Shown here in pieces: positions 43,588-52,080 of a stretch of DNA of 64,000 nt. The notes below the pieces were generated by a model, which saw only the letters and a list, made by a program, of their open reading frames with translations, did not search any database and was not told the DNA's origin. The stretch covers positions 1,984,001 through 2,048,000 of the forward strand of contig NZ_JAGKSR010000001.1 of NCBI RefSeq assembly GCF_017939615.1, written 5' to 3'. This DNA comes from Microbacterium sp. BLY. Its GTDB lineage: Bacteria > Actinomycetota > Actinomycetes > Actinomycetales > Microbacteriaceae. The stretch's first letter is position 1. Each line of letters begins with the position of its first letter. A program made the position numbers and the translations under genes.

Positions 43588-44550
43588 TCACGCCTCCAGC
43601 GGACTCATCGGCTCCCAGGAGCGGTCGCGACCGATGCGACCGCCGTCCCGGAGACCGCGGAAGAGGTTGCTCGTCCCGCGCACGGTGCGCTCGACGAACA
43701 CGAGCCGGATCAGCTCCTTGAAGAACGTCGCGGTCGTCCCGAGTCCGAACAGGACCGGGTTGTAGACGCCGTGCACGCGGTAGTACTGCTTGATGAACGC
43801 CCGGTTGCGCATGATGTAGTACCGGTACGCGTTGCTCGACGCGTTCATATGCCGGATCCCCATGTCCCACTGCCGGATCTCGCGGGTGCGACGCAGGACG
43901 AACTCGTCCACGATCACGGCGGTGGTCAGGCGCGAGGCCAGCCAGCCGTACATCTGGTCGTCCCAGTAGATGAAGAAGCGCGGGTCGGGGAGGCCGATCT
44001 GCTTCACGATCGAGCGGTGGATGAACATGCCCTCGAAGCAGCCGCTGTTCATCTCCTTGTAGCCGGAGGAATCGAAGCCGGCCGGTGCGAAGGGGATCGG
44101 GATGCCCATGCGCTCCGCGATGCGGTACTGCCAGTAGAACTCGCTGCCGTCGTAGTCGTAGCGGCGTCCCTGGATGCTCTTGAAGCGCGGCGCCCATGCC
44201 CCCATCCGGGCGAGACCGTCGGGGAGGACCTCGACGTCGTCGTCCATCATCCAGATCCATTCGGAGCCGAGGTCGTACGCGGCGCGCATGCCCTCGCTGA
44301 ATCCGCCGGAACCGCCGGTGTTGACATCCAGGCGCCGGTAGACGAGGTCCGTGCCGATGTCGTCGCGGAAGGACTCCACGACATCCGTGGTGTCGTCCGA
44401 CGAGGCGTTGTCGATGACGACGACACGGCCCGGCTTCGGGTCCATCGCGGTGATGCTCGTGAGCAGCCCGGACAGCAGGTGCGACCGGTTGAAGGTCACG
44501 ATGACGATCGCCGTGCTCGCGGGATCGAACACGGACGTCTCGGCGGTCAT
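43588..44550 (-). CDS. Galactofuranosyltransferase GlfT1-like (GT2)
   Basis: 320 residues from ATG 44550 (overlaps the upstream stop). GT2 motifs: AIVIVTFNRSHLLSGLLTSI, VVVIDNASSDDT, NTGGSGGFSEGMRAA and the metal site WIWMMDDDVEVLPDG (Asp103-105), and FIYWDDQMYGWLASRL with the acidic pair. These are the marks of the mycobacterial GlfT1 (Rv3782) group, which adds the first galactofuranoses to the rhamnosyl-GlcNAc lipid linker. Context (Glf, Wzm/Wzt, GlfT2-like) supports this. The linkage and acceptor in this organism are not known. Confidence 0.88.
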   Translation of the reverse strand: MTAETSVFDPASTAIVIVTFNRSHLLSGLLTSITAMDPKPGRVVVIDNASSDDTTDVVESFRDDIGTDLVYRRLDVNTGGSGGFSEGMRAAYDLGSEWIWMMDDDVEVLPDGLARMGAWAPRFKSIQGRRYDYDGSEFYWQYRIAERMGIPIPFAPAGFDSSGYKEMNSGCFEGMFIHRSIVKQIGLPDPRFFIYWDDQMYGWLASRLTTAVIVDEFVLRRTREIRQWDMGIRHMNASSNAYRYYIMRNRAFIKQYYRVHGVYNPVLFGLGTTATFFKELIRLVFVERTVRGTSNLFRGLRDGGRIGRDRSWEPMSPLEA

Positions 44551-46457
44551 GCCTTCTCCTCGAAGATCTGCTGCCAGGCAGCGGGCGAGACCAGCTCCGG
44601 CAGCGCCTCCCGGTACTGTCGCTGCAGCTCCGGCCACCGCCGTCGCAGCTCGGCGTGCAGACGGACCGTCTCGCGGAGCATCCGGCGGTACTTGGCGCGG
44701 TCGCGGGTGTAGACGTTCTTCCCGGAGCCGTCGGCGGCGCTCACGAGTGCGCTGTCGAAGTGCGGGACGCGCCACCAGTGCGCGTCGCCCTTCCCGAACT
44801 CCACCTCGGGCTGCGCGATGTTCGCGGGATCAGGGCGGTGGAACCAGTGTGAGACGAGGGTCTTCAGCGTGAAGATCCTCAGCTGCAGGCCCGTCGGACT
44901 GTCGAACTCGTTCTTCGGCAGACGTTTGAACACCTGCCGACCGCGGCGGGAGTGCAGGACCCGCGCCGGGTCGCGGTGGACGACGGTCTCCGGGTACTCG
45001 GCGGCCAATGCGCGTGCCGCGGGCATCGCGGTCGCGAGGTTCCGGCGCATGTGGTCGGGACCCGACAGCACATCCCGCAGGGCGCGTGCCCGGAGGGCCA
45101 CCGGGTAATACTGCATCATCATGAGGTGCTTCAGGTCGACTCGGCGACTGTGCACGATCAGGCGCCCGCCATGCGGCACGTTCGAGTGCAGGAGACCGGC
45201 GACGATGCGGTTGCGAGCGTGGAAGTAGGCCTGCCAGTCGATCGAGTCGTCCTTGTTCACCCACGAGACATGCCACAGCGCGACGCCCGGCATCGAGACC
45301 GTGGGGAAGCCCGCCTCGCCGGCGCGGAGGCAGAACTCCGCATCGTCCCACTTGATGAAGGCCGGCAGGGAGAGCCCGACCTTCCGGACCGCGTCGAGCG
45401 GGATGAGGCACATCCACCAGCCGTTGTAGTCGGAGTCCATCCGCATGTGCAGCAGCGGGGACTGCCGGAGGTTCGAGACCCCGAAATCGTGGGGCATCTT
45501 CTCCTGGTAGAGGTTCCGCCACATGAACGGCCCCTCGTCGACGACCTCGGCCCAGCCGTGGAGCTTCGGGCGGTCGAGGAGGTCGAACATGTGCCCGCCG
45601 ACGAGGACGGGCGTGGTCGCGAACTGTCCGAAGACGATCGAGCGGCGCAGCGACTCCGGCTCGATGCGGACATCGTCGTCGAGGAGCTGGACGAAGTCGC
45701 TCTCCGGCCGCTGCAGGGATTCGTGCATGGCGCGGGCGAAGCCGCCCGATCCGCCGAGGTTGCCCTGACGGATGACCTGGAGAGTCTCGCCCAGGCGCTC
45801 GGCGACCTCGGCGTAGCCCTCCTGCTCGGCCACGAGCTGCGTGCCCTGATCGACGAGGAAGATGCGGTCCACGAACTCGAGCGCGTCGGGGGAGGCCGCG
45901 AGGGCCCGCAGCGTCTCGACGCAGTAATCGGGCTTGTTGTACGTCGTGATCCCGAGGGACGCCTTGCCCGTGCGGGCGGGCTCGTGCTCGGTGGTCCACT
46001 CCGCGCCTTCGAGCACCGCCGGCTTCTCGTCCGCGACGATGTCGAACCAGATCCAGCCGCCGTCGCTGTACTGCGTGAGATCGAGATCGAAGGACGTCGT
46101 CGCCTCGCCGGTGACCTCGCGGGTCGCGACGCGCTGCCGCACGCCGGAGCCGTTGGAGCGGTAGACGAGGATCGTCGCCGGGCCCGTCGTGCGGACGGTG
46201 AGCTGTACCTCGCGGACGCTCGTCCAGTGCTGCCAGTAGGAGGCGGGGAAGGCGTTGAAGTAGGTGCCGAGCGAGACGCGGCGACCGGCCACGATCCGGG
46301 CGCGGTGTCGGCCGAGGATGTTGCCGAGGTGCGCGCGATTGGAGACCCGGACCGGCTCCTCCTCGATCACGGACCACGTCTCCGGGTCCGCATACAGCGG
46401 GAGCAGGTCGGGGTCGCGATCGAGCGGGAAGACGACGTTCTGAAGGACGTGGGCCAC
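44547..46457 (-). CDS. Galactofuranosyltransferase GlfT2-like
   Basis: 636 residues, almost the length of mycobacterial GlfT2. N-terminal beta-sandwich (about 1-160), GT-A domain (about 165-430) and helical C-terminus (about 430-636). QLLDDDVRIEP places Asp260-262 as metal site; WDDAEFCLRAGEAGFP gives Asp371 and Asp372, and Trp347/348, His396, Trp399 and His413 stand at the numbers I recall from the structure of the M. tuberculosis enzyme. It should polymerise UDP-Galf into a galactan. The start is GTG 46457 with GGAGAA upstream and a leader of about 60 nt. It heads the operon with GlfT1-like and the small membrane protein. Confidence 0.93.
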   Translation of the reverse strand: MAHVLQNVVFPLDRDPDLLPLYADPETWSVIEEEPVRVSNRAHLGNILGRHRARIVAGRRVSLGTYFNAFPASYWQHWTSVREVQLTVRTTGPATILVYRSNGSGVRQRVATREVTGEATTSFDLDLTQYSDGGWIWFDIVADEKPAVLEGAEWTTEHEPARTGKASLGITTYNKPDYCVETLRALAASPDALEFVDRIFLVDQGTQLVAEQEGYAEVAERLGETLQVIRQGNLGGSGGFARAMHESLQRPESDFVQLLDDDVRIEPESLRRSIVFGQFATTPVLVGGHMFDLLDRPKLHGWAEVVDEGPFMWRNLYQEKMPHDFGVSNLRQSPLLHMRMDSDYNGWWMCLIPLDAVRKVGLSLPAFIKWDDAEFCLRAGEAGFPTVSMPGVALWHVSWVNKDDSIDWQAYFHARNRIVAGLLHSNVPHGGRLIVHSRRVDLKHLMMMQYYPVALRARALRDVLSGPDHMRRNLATAMPAARALAAEYPETVVHRDPARVLHSRRGRQVFKRLPKNEFDSPTGLQLRIFTLKTLVSHWFHRPDPANIAQPEVEFGKGDAHWWRVPHFDSALVSAADGSGKNVYTRDRAKYRRMLRETVRLHAELRRRWPELQRQYREALPELVSPAAWQQIFEEKA

Positions 46458-46487
46458 AGGGAGGTTCTCCGTTGTTGATGCCGCGGC

Positions 46488-46533
46488 CGCTGCCGAAGGG
46501 CAGCGCGGGACTCGACGAGCAGTGAGTAGCCTA
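46488..46533 (-). promoter_or_regulatory. Promoter and leader hairpin of the GlfT2-like operon
   Basis: Reverse-strand TAGGCT at 46533-46528 predicts a start near 46521. The leader contains a perfect 7-bp hairpin with a 4-base loop (46488-46505), then GGAGAA before GTG 46457. Confidence 0.4.
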
Positions 46534-46591
46534 CCGGTGCTCGCCTTCGGATCTCCGGAGAGCCGTACCGGGCGCGCTCAGCGCGCCTGGC

Positions 46592-46597
46592 TAGACT
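46592..46597 (+). promoter_or_regulatory. Leaderless -10 element for galE
   Basis: TAGACT, then GACCGCG, then ATG 46605, at the same spacing as seen for the dehydrogenase and the second Wzm gene. Confidence 0.5.
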
Positions 46598-46604
46598 GAC
46601 CGCG

Positions 46605-47594
46605 ATGAAGGTACTGATCACCGGCGGGGCCGGCTACATCGGATCGACCGTGGCGACGGCGTGCATCGAAGCCGGGATCGAGGTCGTCGTGCTCGACGAC
46701 CTCTCCACCGGCCTCGCCGCCTTCGGCGAGGGACGCCACCTGTACGTCGGCGACATCGCCGACGCCGACGTCCTCGATCGGCTGCTGACGGATCACCCGG
46801 ACATCGATGCGGTCGTGCACTGCGCCGCGCGCATCGTCGTCCCCGAGTCCGTCGCCGATCCGCTCGGATACTACGACAGCAACGTCGGCAAGACGATCAC
46901 ACTCCTCCGCCACCTCAGGGACGCCGGGATCGGGCGCATCGTGTTCAGCTCCTCCGCCTCGATCTACGCGGGGGAGACGGGGGACGGGGTCGACGAGAGC
47001 GGGCGGCTCGCCCCCTCCAGCCCCTACGCGACCACCAAGGCCATGGTCGAGCAGATCCTCGCCGACGCCGCAGCGGCCGGCGACTTCCGCGCCATCGCGC
47101 TGCGCTACTTCAACCCGATCGGCGCAGACCCGCAGCTGCGGACCGGACTGCAGAACCCGACGCCGTCGCACGCGCTCGGCAAGATCATGCAGGCGCGGGC
47201 GGCGGGGGAGCCGTTCACGATCACCGGCACCGACTGGGCCACCCGCGATGGGTCCGGACTGCGGGACTACATCCACGTGTGGGACCTCGCGCTCGCGCAC
47301 GTCGCGGCCGTCACCCGGTTCGACGAGGTGGCGACCACGGCGGAGCCGTACCAGGTGATCAACCTCGGCACCGGCGACGGCGTGACCGTCCGGGAGCTCG
47401 TCCGCGCCTTCGAGCGGGTGACCGGTGCGCCGATGCCCGTCGTGGAGACGGACCGCCGCCCGGGGGACCAGGCCGGTGCCTACGCGATCGTGGACCGGGC
47501 CCGCGAGGTGCTGGGCTGGCGCGCGGAGCGCTCGGTCGAGGACGGCGTCCGCGACGCGCTCGCGTGGGCCGAGAAGCTCCCCACCGTCCGCTGA
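46605..47594 (+). CDS. galE: UDP-glucose 4-epimerase
   Basis: 329 residues. Extended SDR: NAD site ITGGAGYIGSTVATACIEAG, catalytic SSSASIY and Tyr-x3-Lys in SPYATTKAMVEQILAD (about 142-146), and C-terminal GDGVTVRELVRAFERVTG and RRPGDQAGAYA. It makes UDP-galactose from UDP-glucose and so feeds Glf at 40.3 kb. It is divergent from the GlfT2-like operon. The sequence is regular, with no missing motif. Confidence 0.95.
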   Translation: MKVLITGGAGYIGSTVATACIEAGIEVVVLDDLSTGLAAFGEGRHLYVGDIADADVLDRLLTDHPDIDAVVHCAARIVVPESVADPLGYYDSNVGKTITLLRHLRDAGIGRIVFSSSASIYAGETGDGVDESGRLAPSSPYATTKAMVEQILADAAAAGDFRAIALRYFNPIGADPQLRTGLQNPTPSHALGKIMQARAAGEPFTITGTDWATRDGSGLRDYIHVWDLALAHVAAVTRFDEVATTAEPYQVINLGTGDGVTVRELVRAFERVTGAPMPVVETDRRPGDQAGAYAIVDRAREVLGWRAERSVEDGVRDALAWAEKLPTVR

Positions 47595-47616
47595 CATCCA
47601 CGGACGTCCGCCGGCG

Positions 47617-48915
47617 TCACTCCTGCGGACGCAGCGTCGGGATCGCGCCCGTGTGCGCGGCGTCGATGTTCTCGCGCCAGGACCGGGACTGCCCGGCGCG
47701 CAGGGCGCACAGGGCGAGCATGAACCAGCCGGCGCCGACGAGGGTGAAGCTCTCGAACATCGAGTCGACGGCGAGCGTGACGAGAGTGATCGGCGTCCAC
47801 GCGTAGACCACGGAGCGGCGGACGCTCGCGACGAGCCACGAGCGGATCAGGGCGATCCCGCCCAGCAGCAGGAACAGCACCAGTCCGGCCGCACCGAGCT
47901 GCAGCAGGACGTCGAAGAAGGCGTTCAGCGCGCTCTGATGGTGGTCGTCCAGCTGGAAGTTGATGAACGTGAAGGGGTACTCGCCGCGTGCCCAGTCGCC
48001 GAACCATCCCCATCCGGTGATCGGCTTGACGGCGGCGAAGTCGAGGATCATGTTCCACAGCTCGGCGCGCATCGAGAAGTCCGAGCCGGCGTCGAGCAGG
48101 GCGATGATCTGGTGACGCAGCGCGAACGCCACCACGAGGGCGAGGGCCACCAGGACCCCGAGCGTCCATTGGACGAGGTTGCGCCGAGCGGGGGCGGTGT
48201 GCCGGACGATCGTGAGGGCGACGGTCACGATGCCGACGGCGACGGCGAGCACGAGCACGGTCGGCGACGCCGAGAGGAAGGCGAGGCCGCCGGCGAGCGC
48301 GACGGAGACCACCGCGAGCGGCGGGTCGACGGATTGGGTGCGCCACTCGATGACGAACGTGATCAGCGCGAGCACGGCGATGAACCCGAGCATGTTGCGG
48401 CTGCCGAACAGACCCTGGACCGGGCCGCCGGCGGCGAGGTTGCCCTGGATGTCGAGGAAGGCGAACGGCATGTCGAAGAGGACCCCGGAGAGGATCTCCA
48501 CGCCGAGCGAGATGCCCAGGAGCACGCGCAGCGCGTCGCCCAGCGCGCGCACGGTCTGCAGCGTGTCGCGGATGTGTCCGATCGTGATCGCGAGGAACGC
48601 ATAGCCGAAGAGGGCGAGCCACCCCAGGACGGTGTCCGAGCGATCGGTCGTCCACAGCAGGCTCACGAGCGCCCACGCGAGGAACGCCAGCAGCGAGGAC
48701 GGCGCGATACGCAGCAGGGACAGCTCCTCCCGGCGCACCCAGAGGATCGCGGCGCCGAGCAGGCAGAGCGCCGTGATGATCGTGGCGAGGGTGACCCTCG
48801 ACGTCATCCGTTCGATCGCGAAAGACGCGAAGACCGCGAGGAGGGCCGCGAACGTGAAGGCCCTCGCCATCTCCGCGGAGCCGAGCAGGCGGCCCAGAGG
48901 ATGCGCCGTCGTCAC
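47617..48915 (-). CDS. O-antigen ligase/polymerase family membrane protein (second of tandem)
   Basis: 432 residues from GTG 48915 (overlaps the upstream stop by GTGA). About eleven membrane helices; the large outer loop (about 270-340) carries SDFSMRAELWNMILDFAAVKPITGWGWFGDW and DDHHQSALNAFFDVLLQLG, the R-x3-W and H-containing pattern of the Wzy_C/WaaL family. Such proteins join a lipid-linked glycan to an acceptor or polymerise units outside. It lies in an operon with its paralogue and next to galE. Which of the two reactions it performs is not readable. Confidence 0.85.
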   Translation of the reverse strand: MTTAHPLGRLLGSAEMARAFTFAALLAVFASFAIERMTSRVTLATIITALCLLGAAILWVRREELSLLRIAPSSLLAFLAWALVSLLWTTDRSDTVLGWLALFGYAFLAITIGHIRDTLQTVRALGDALRVLLGISLGVEILSGVLFDMPFAFLDIQGNLAAGGPVQGLFGSRNMLGFIAVLALITFVIEWRTQSVDPPLAVVSVALAGGLAFLSASPTVLVLAVAVGIVTVALTIVRHTAPARRNLVQWTLGVLVALALVVAFALRHQIIALLDAGSDFSMRAELWNMILDFAAVKPITGWGWFGDWARGEYPFTFINFQLDDHHQSALNAFFDVLLQLGAAGLVLFLLLGGIALIRSWLVASVRRSVVYAWTPITLVTLAVDSMFESFTLVGAGWFMLALCALRAGQSRSWRENIDAAHTGAIPTLRPQE

Positions 48916-50327
48916 GGCACCCGCCGCGGTGCCGCGCCGCGCTCGAACACGAGGTCGCGCTCGCCGACGCCGACCAGCGGCACCGACTTGAGCTTGAAGG
49001 ACAGCATCACCAGGAGCAGCCAGCCCCACAGCATGATCGGCGTGGACTCTGTGAGCCCCTGCACGAGCAGCACGATAGTGAACAGGCTGGGCAGCAGGGT
49101 CAGCGGCGAGTACGGACGACGGGCGTCCAGGTCCCACCGGGGGCGGTCGACGGCGAAGAACCACGAGCGCCAGAGCAGACTGCCGTAAGCGAGCGCCATC
49201 AGGAGCAGACCGAGCCCGCCGAGCTGGAGCAGCACGTCCAGCCACATGTTGTGGGCATGGAACACCGTGATCCCGTGGTCGACGATCCAGCCGTCGAAGG
49301 CCGGGTCGGTGGGCACCCAGGGGCTGGAGAACCCGTTGCCGAAGAAGGGGTGCTCGCGCACGCGCTCCCAGACCGCCGCCCAGATCTTGGTGGAGCGGCC
49401 GGTCAGGTCGGCGCTGCGCCCCAGGAGGCCCAGGAGCGGTTCGCGCAGCAGCCACACCGCGAGGGCGACGACGACGGTGGACCCGATCGCGACGACGTAG
49501 ACCCGGGTGCGCGCGCCGGGTGACGAGGCGCGGCGCATCGCGAGGGCGACGAACAGGACGACCGCCGCGGCGCCGGCACACGCGAGCGCGGTGGCGGAGG
49601 CCGTGCGGAAGAGGAAGTATGCCGCCAGCAGCATCCACAGGGCGAGCGTGGTGCGCCACCGTGCCCGGGCGGCGAAGAGCACGCCGAAGGTGATCAGGGC
49701 GAACAGGGACACGATCCCGAGGAGGTTCGCGTTGCCCAGGATGCCCTGGATGCGTCCGCCGTCGAAGAGGTTGTCGCGGACCCAGTACCACTGGGGGTCG
49801 ATCTCGCCGGCGGGGAGATCGACGAAGTTCGGCAGGAGGGGACCGTGCAGGACGAGGGAGACCCACAGCTCGAGCGCGAGGGAGAGACCGAGGATCCATT
49901 TGAACGCCGAGGACAGGGCGCGGACGATCTCATGCCACGTGAGCACGTGGGCGAGGAACAGGCCGTTCACCGTGACGGCGGCCAGCAGCACGCCGGTCAC
50001 GACGGTCGGCACGCGCCACTGCGACCACGCCACGGACAGGAGCGCGAGCGCGGTGTAGCCGACGGCGGCCCAGGGGAGCCGTCGCCAGCGGAACGCCTGG
50101 GGTCGGTTCCTGGCGAGCATCGGGATGCCGATGGCCGCGGTGGCCGCGGTGAACAGGGCCAGTACGATGGCGGCGCCGACCTCGCCCAGCAAGTTGTAGA
50201 CCGCCGAATGCGCGAACGCGACGAACAGGACGGCGATGACGTAGCCGCGCAGCAGCAGGTGCCCCGTGGATTCGCGCTCGGGCGCGGTGGGCGGGGCGGC
50301 CACCGGGTGCTTGGTGTACTGGGCCAT
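48912..50327 (-). CDS. O-antigen ligase/polymerase family membrane protein (first of tandem)
   Basis: 471 residues, about eleven membrane helices. The outer loop contains LTGRSTKIWAAVWERVREHPFFGNGFSSPW and HAHNMWLDVLLQLGGLG, the typical family pattern with R, W and H residues. The ATG 50327 is preceded by a TAGCCT box at 8 nt (50341-50336, reverse strand). The gene overlaps the following paralogue by GTGA. Divergent from manA, with 68 bases in between that hold both -10 elements. Confidence 0.87.
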   Translation of the reverse strand: MAQYTKHPVAAPPTAPERESTGHLLLRGYVIAVLFVAFAHSAVYNLLGEVGAAIVLALFTAATAAIGIPMLARNRPQAFRWRRLPWAAVGYTALALLSVAWSQWRVPTVVTGVLLAAVTVNGLFLAHVLTWHEIVRALSSAFKWILGLSLALELWVSLVLHGPLLPNFVDLPAGEIDPQWYWVRDNLFDGGRIQGILGNANLLGIVSLFALITFGVLFAARARWRTTLALWMLLAAYFLFRTASATALACAGAAAVVLFVALAMRRASSPGARTRVYVVAIGSTVVVALAVWLLREPLLGLLGRSADLTGRSTKIWAAVWERVREHPFFGNGFSSPWVPTDPAFDGWIVDHGITVFHAHNMWLDVLLQLGGLGLLLMALAYGSLLWRSWFFAVDRPRWDLDARRPYSPLTLLPSLFTIVLLVQGLTESTPIMLWGWLLLVMLSFKLKSVPLVGVGERDLVFERGAAPRRVP

Positions 50328-50383
50328 CGCGACTCAGGCTACCGCGACGGGCGCGGATCCGAGCTGTGCGTCGCACCGGGCTC

Positions 50384-50389
50384 TACGCT
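50384..50389 (+). promoter_or_regulatory. Leaderless -10 element for manA
   Basis: TACGCT, then GGGGGC, then ATG 50396. The opposite-strand TAGCCT for the ligase gene is at 50336-50341, so the two leaderless promoters face away from each other. Confidence 0.5.
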
Positions 50390-50395
50390 GGGGGC

Positions 50396-51523
50396 ATGCT
50401 GCGCAGCCTCACGAACGTGCCCCGCGACTACGCCTGGGGATCGCCGTCGCTCCTCGCCGACCTCGAAGGACGCACGCCGACGGGCGTGCCGGAGGCCGAG
50501 GTGTGGTTCGGCGACCATCCGGGCGATCCGGCCGACGTCGCCGGCGGGGGCACCCTCGACCAGCTGACCGGAGGCACGCTGCCGTACCTGCTGAAGCTCC
50601 TGGCGGCCGGGCGTCCGCTGTCCATCCAGGTGCACCCGACGAAGGAGCAGGCGCAGCAGGGGTGGGCGCGCGAGAGCGCGCTGCCGCTCGATGATCCGCG
50701 CCGGAACTATCGCGACGACAACCACAAGCCGGAGCTCATCGTCGCGCTGAGCGATCGCTTCGAGTCGCTCAGCGGTCTGCGGCCGATCCCCGACACCCTG
50801 CGCCTGCTCGACCGGCTCGACGACGCCCCCGGCGTGCGGTCCCTGCGCGAGCGGCTCACGGCGGAGGGCGACCCGCTCGGGGACGCCATCGGCTGGCTGC
50901 TGGGGGGCGAGGCCGCGCGGGAGGTCGACGAGATCATCGCCGCCGTGACCGACGCCGCCGCGGGGTCCGCGGGCGACGAGCATCCCGCGCTCCGCGCCGT
51001 CGCCGCGATCGCCGAGAGCTCTCCCGGCGATCCGGGGGTCGTCGTCGCCCTGCTCATGAACCACCTCGTCCTGCGCCGCGGGGAGGGTGTCTTCCTGCGG
51101 GCAGGACTGCTGCACGCCTACCTCTCGGGTCTCGGCGTGGAGATCATGGCGGCGAGCGACAACGTCCTCCGCGGCGGGCTGACGCCCAAGCGCATCGACG
51201 TCCCCGAGCTGCTGGCGGTGCTGGACACCACTCCGGGGGAGGTGCCGGTGCTGCGGCCCTCCGGCGACGAGAGCGTGACCACGTATCCGGTGCCGGTGCC
51301 GGATTTCGCGCTCCGCCGGGTGGCCCTCGACGGCTCCGCCGTGGAGCTGGACGTGACCGGGCCCACGATGGTGCTGGCCACGGACGGCGCCGTCCGCGTC
51401 ACCGCGGCATCGGGGGCGGAGCTCGACGTGCCGGTCGGCACCGCCGCCTTCGCCACGGCCGAGGAGCGCGCCCTCACGCTCGCGGGCACGGGGGAGGCAT
51501 TCATCGCCACGCCCGGGCGATGA
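50396..51523 (+). CDS. manA: Mannose-6-phosphate isomerase, class I
   Basis: 375 residues from ATG 50396. The zinc-dependent isomerase links fructose-6-P and mannose-6-P for GDP-mannose synthesis. Zinc and active-site blocks are present: SIQVHPTKEQAQQG (about 80), DNHKPELIVAL (about 107), and GLLHAYLSGLGVEIMAASDNVLRGGLTPK (about 240-267) with the catalytic Arg. The start is leaderless-like. It stands before whiB2, as in the mycobacterial neighbourhood manA-manB-whiB2. Confidence 0.95.
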   Translation: MLRSLTNVPRDYAWGSPSLLADLEGRTPTGVPEAEVWFGDHPGDPADVAGGGTLDQLTGGTLPYLLKLLAAGRPLSIQVHPTKEQAQQGWARESALPLDDPRRNYRDDNHKPELIVALSDRFESLSGLRPIPDTLRLLDRLDDAPGVRSLRERLTAEGDPLGDAIGWLLGGEAAREVDEIIAAVTDAAAGSAGDEHPALRAVAAIAESSPGDPGVVVALLMNHLVLRRGEGVFLRAGLLHAYLSGLGVEIMAASDNVLRGGLTPKRIDVPELLAVLDTTPGEVPVLRPSGDESVTTYPVPVPDFALRRVALDGSAVELDVTGPTMVLATDGAVRVTAASGAELDVPVGTAAFATAEERALTLAGTGEAFIATPGR

Positions 51524-51564
51524 CCCGGCGCGGCTGCCGCGACACGCCGAGAGACGCTCATGAA

Positions 51565-51585
51565 CCTTCAAGAATCGCTTGAGGG
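51565..51585. promoter_or_regulatory. Imperfect inverted repeat upstream of the whiB2 promoter
   Basis: CCTTCAAG, 5 bases, CTTGAGGG (7 of 8 pairs). It ends 15 bases before the -35 box and could be an operator or the manA terminator. No factor can be named. Confidence 0.35.
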
Positions 51586-51600
51586 TTTACGATCCGCGAC

Positions 51601-51629
51601 TTGACCCGAGCGAATGACACGGGTGTAAT
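51601..51629 (+). promoter_or_regulatory. Sigma70-type promoter of whiB2
   Basis: TTGACC (51601-51606), a 17-base spacer and TGTAAT (51624-51629), the best -35/-10 pair in the window. It gives a leader of about 45 nt with GGAGGT at 51672-51677. Confidence 0.65.
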
Positions 51630-51681
51630 TAGGTGAGCACGGCCCGCCAGGGGGGCGGTTTCTGAAGGGTTGGAGGTCGAG

Positions 51682-51999
51682 ATGACGGGATACCGTTCCG
51701 ATGTGCCGGAGAACTGGTTCGTCGATCCGGTCAACCTCGGTGTCCCCGGGGTACGCCGGTCCGACCCCGAGGACGACAACGCCCTCGCCTGGCAGAGCGA
51801 CGCCCTGTGCTCGCAGACCGACCCCGAGGCCTTCTTCCCGGAGAAGGGCGGCTCCACGCGGGACGCGAAGCGGATCTGCACCGCCTGCGACGTCCGCGGC
51901 GAGTGCCTCGAGTACGCGCTGGCGAACGACGAGCGCTTCGGCATCTGGGGCGGTCTCTCCGAGCGCGAGCGTCGCAAGCTCAAGCGCCGCGCCAGCTGA
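51682..51999 (+). CDS. whiB2: WhiB-family iron-sulfur transcriptional regulator (WhiB2/WhmD-like)
   Basis: 105 residues from ATG 51682, with GGAGGT at good spacing; TTG 51670 is less likely. Four Cys ligands for the [4Fe-4S] cluster are Cys43, Cys66, Cys69 and Cys75 (C-x22-C-x2-C-x5-C), then the GIWGG turn (87-91) and the basic C-terminus RERRKLKRR. WhiB2/WhmD proteins bind the main sigma factor and are needed for cell division and septation in mycobacteria and streptomycetes. The flanking genes (manA, GT, zincin, DUF3499) are those of the mycobacterial whiB2 region, which supports the subtype. Confidence 0.92.
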   Translation: MTGYRSDVPENWFVDPVNLGVPGVRRSDPEDDNALAWQSDALCSQTDPEAFFPEKGGSTRDAKRICTACDVRGECLEYALANDERFGIWGGLSERERRKLKRRAS

Positions 52000-52065
52000 C
52001 CCGTCCCCACGCGCGGCTTCGCGGGCGCGCCGGGAGCGGTGCCCTGCGGCGCGTGACGGCGCGCA

Positions 52066-52071
52066 TAGGCT
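52066..52071 (+). promoter_or_regulatory. -10 element of the large glycosyltransferase gene
   Basis: TAGGCT ends 9 nt before ATG 52081, predicting a leader of only two or three bases. Confidence 0.4.
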
Positions 52072-52080
52072 GACCACGTC

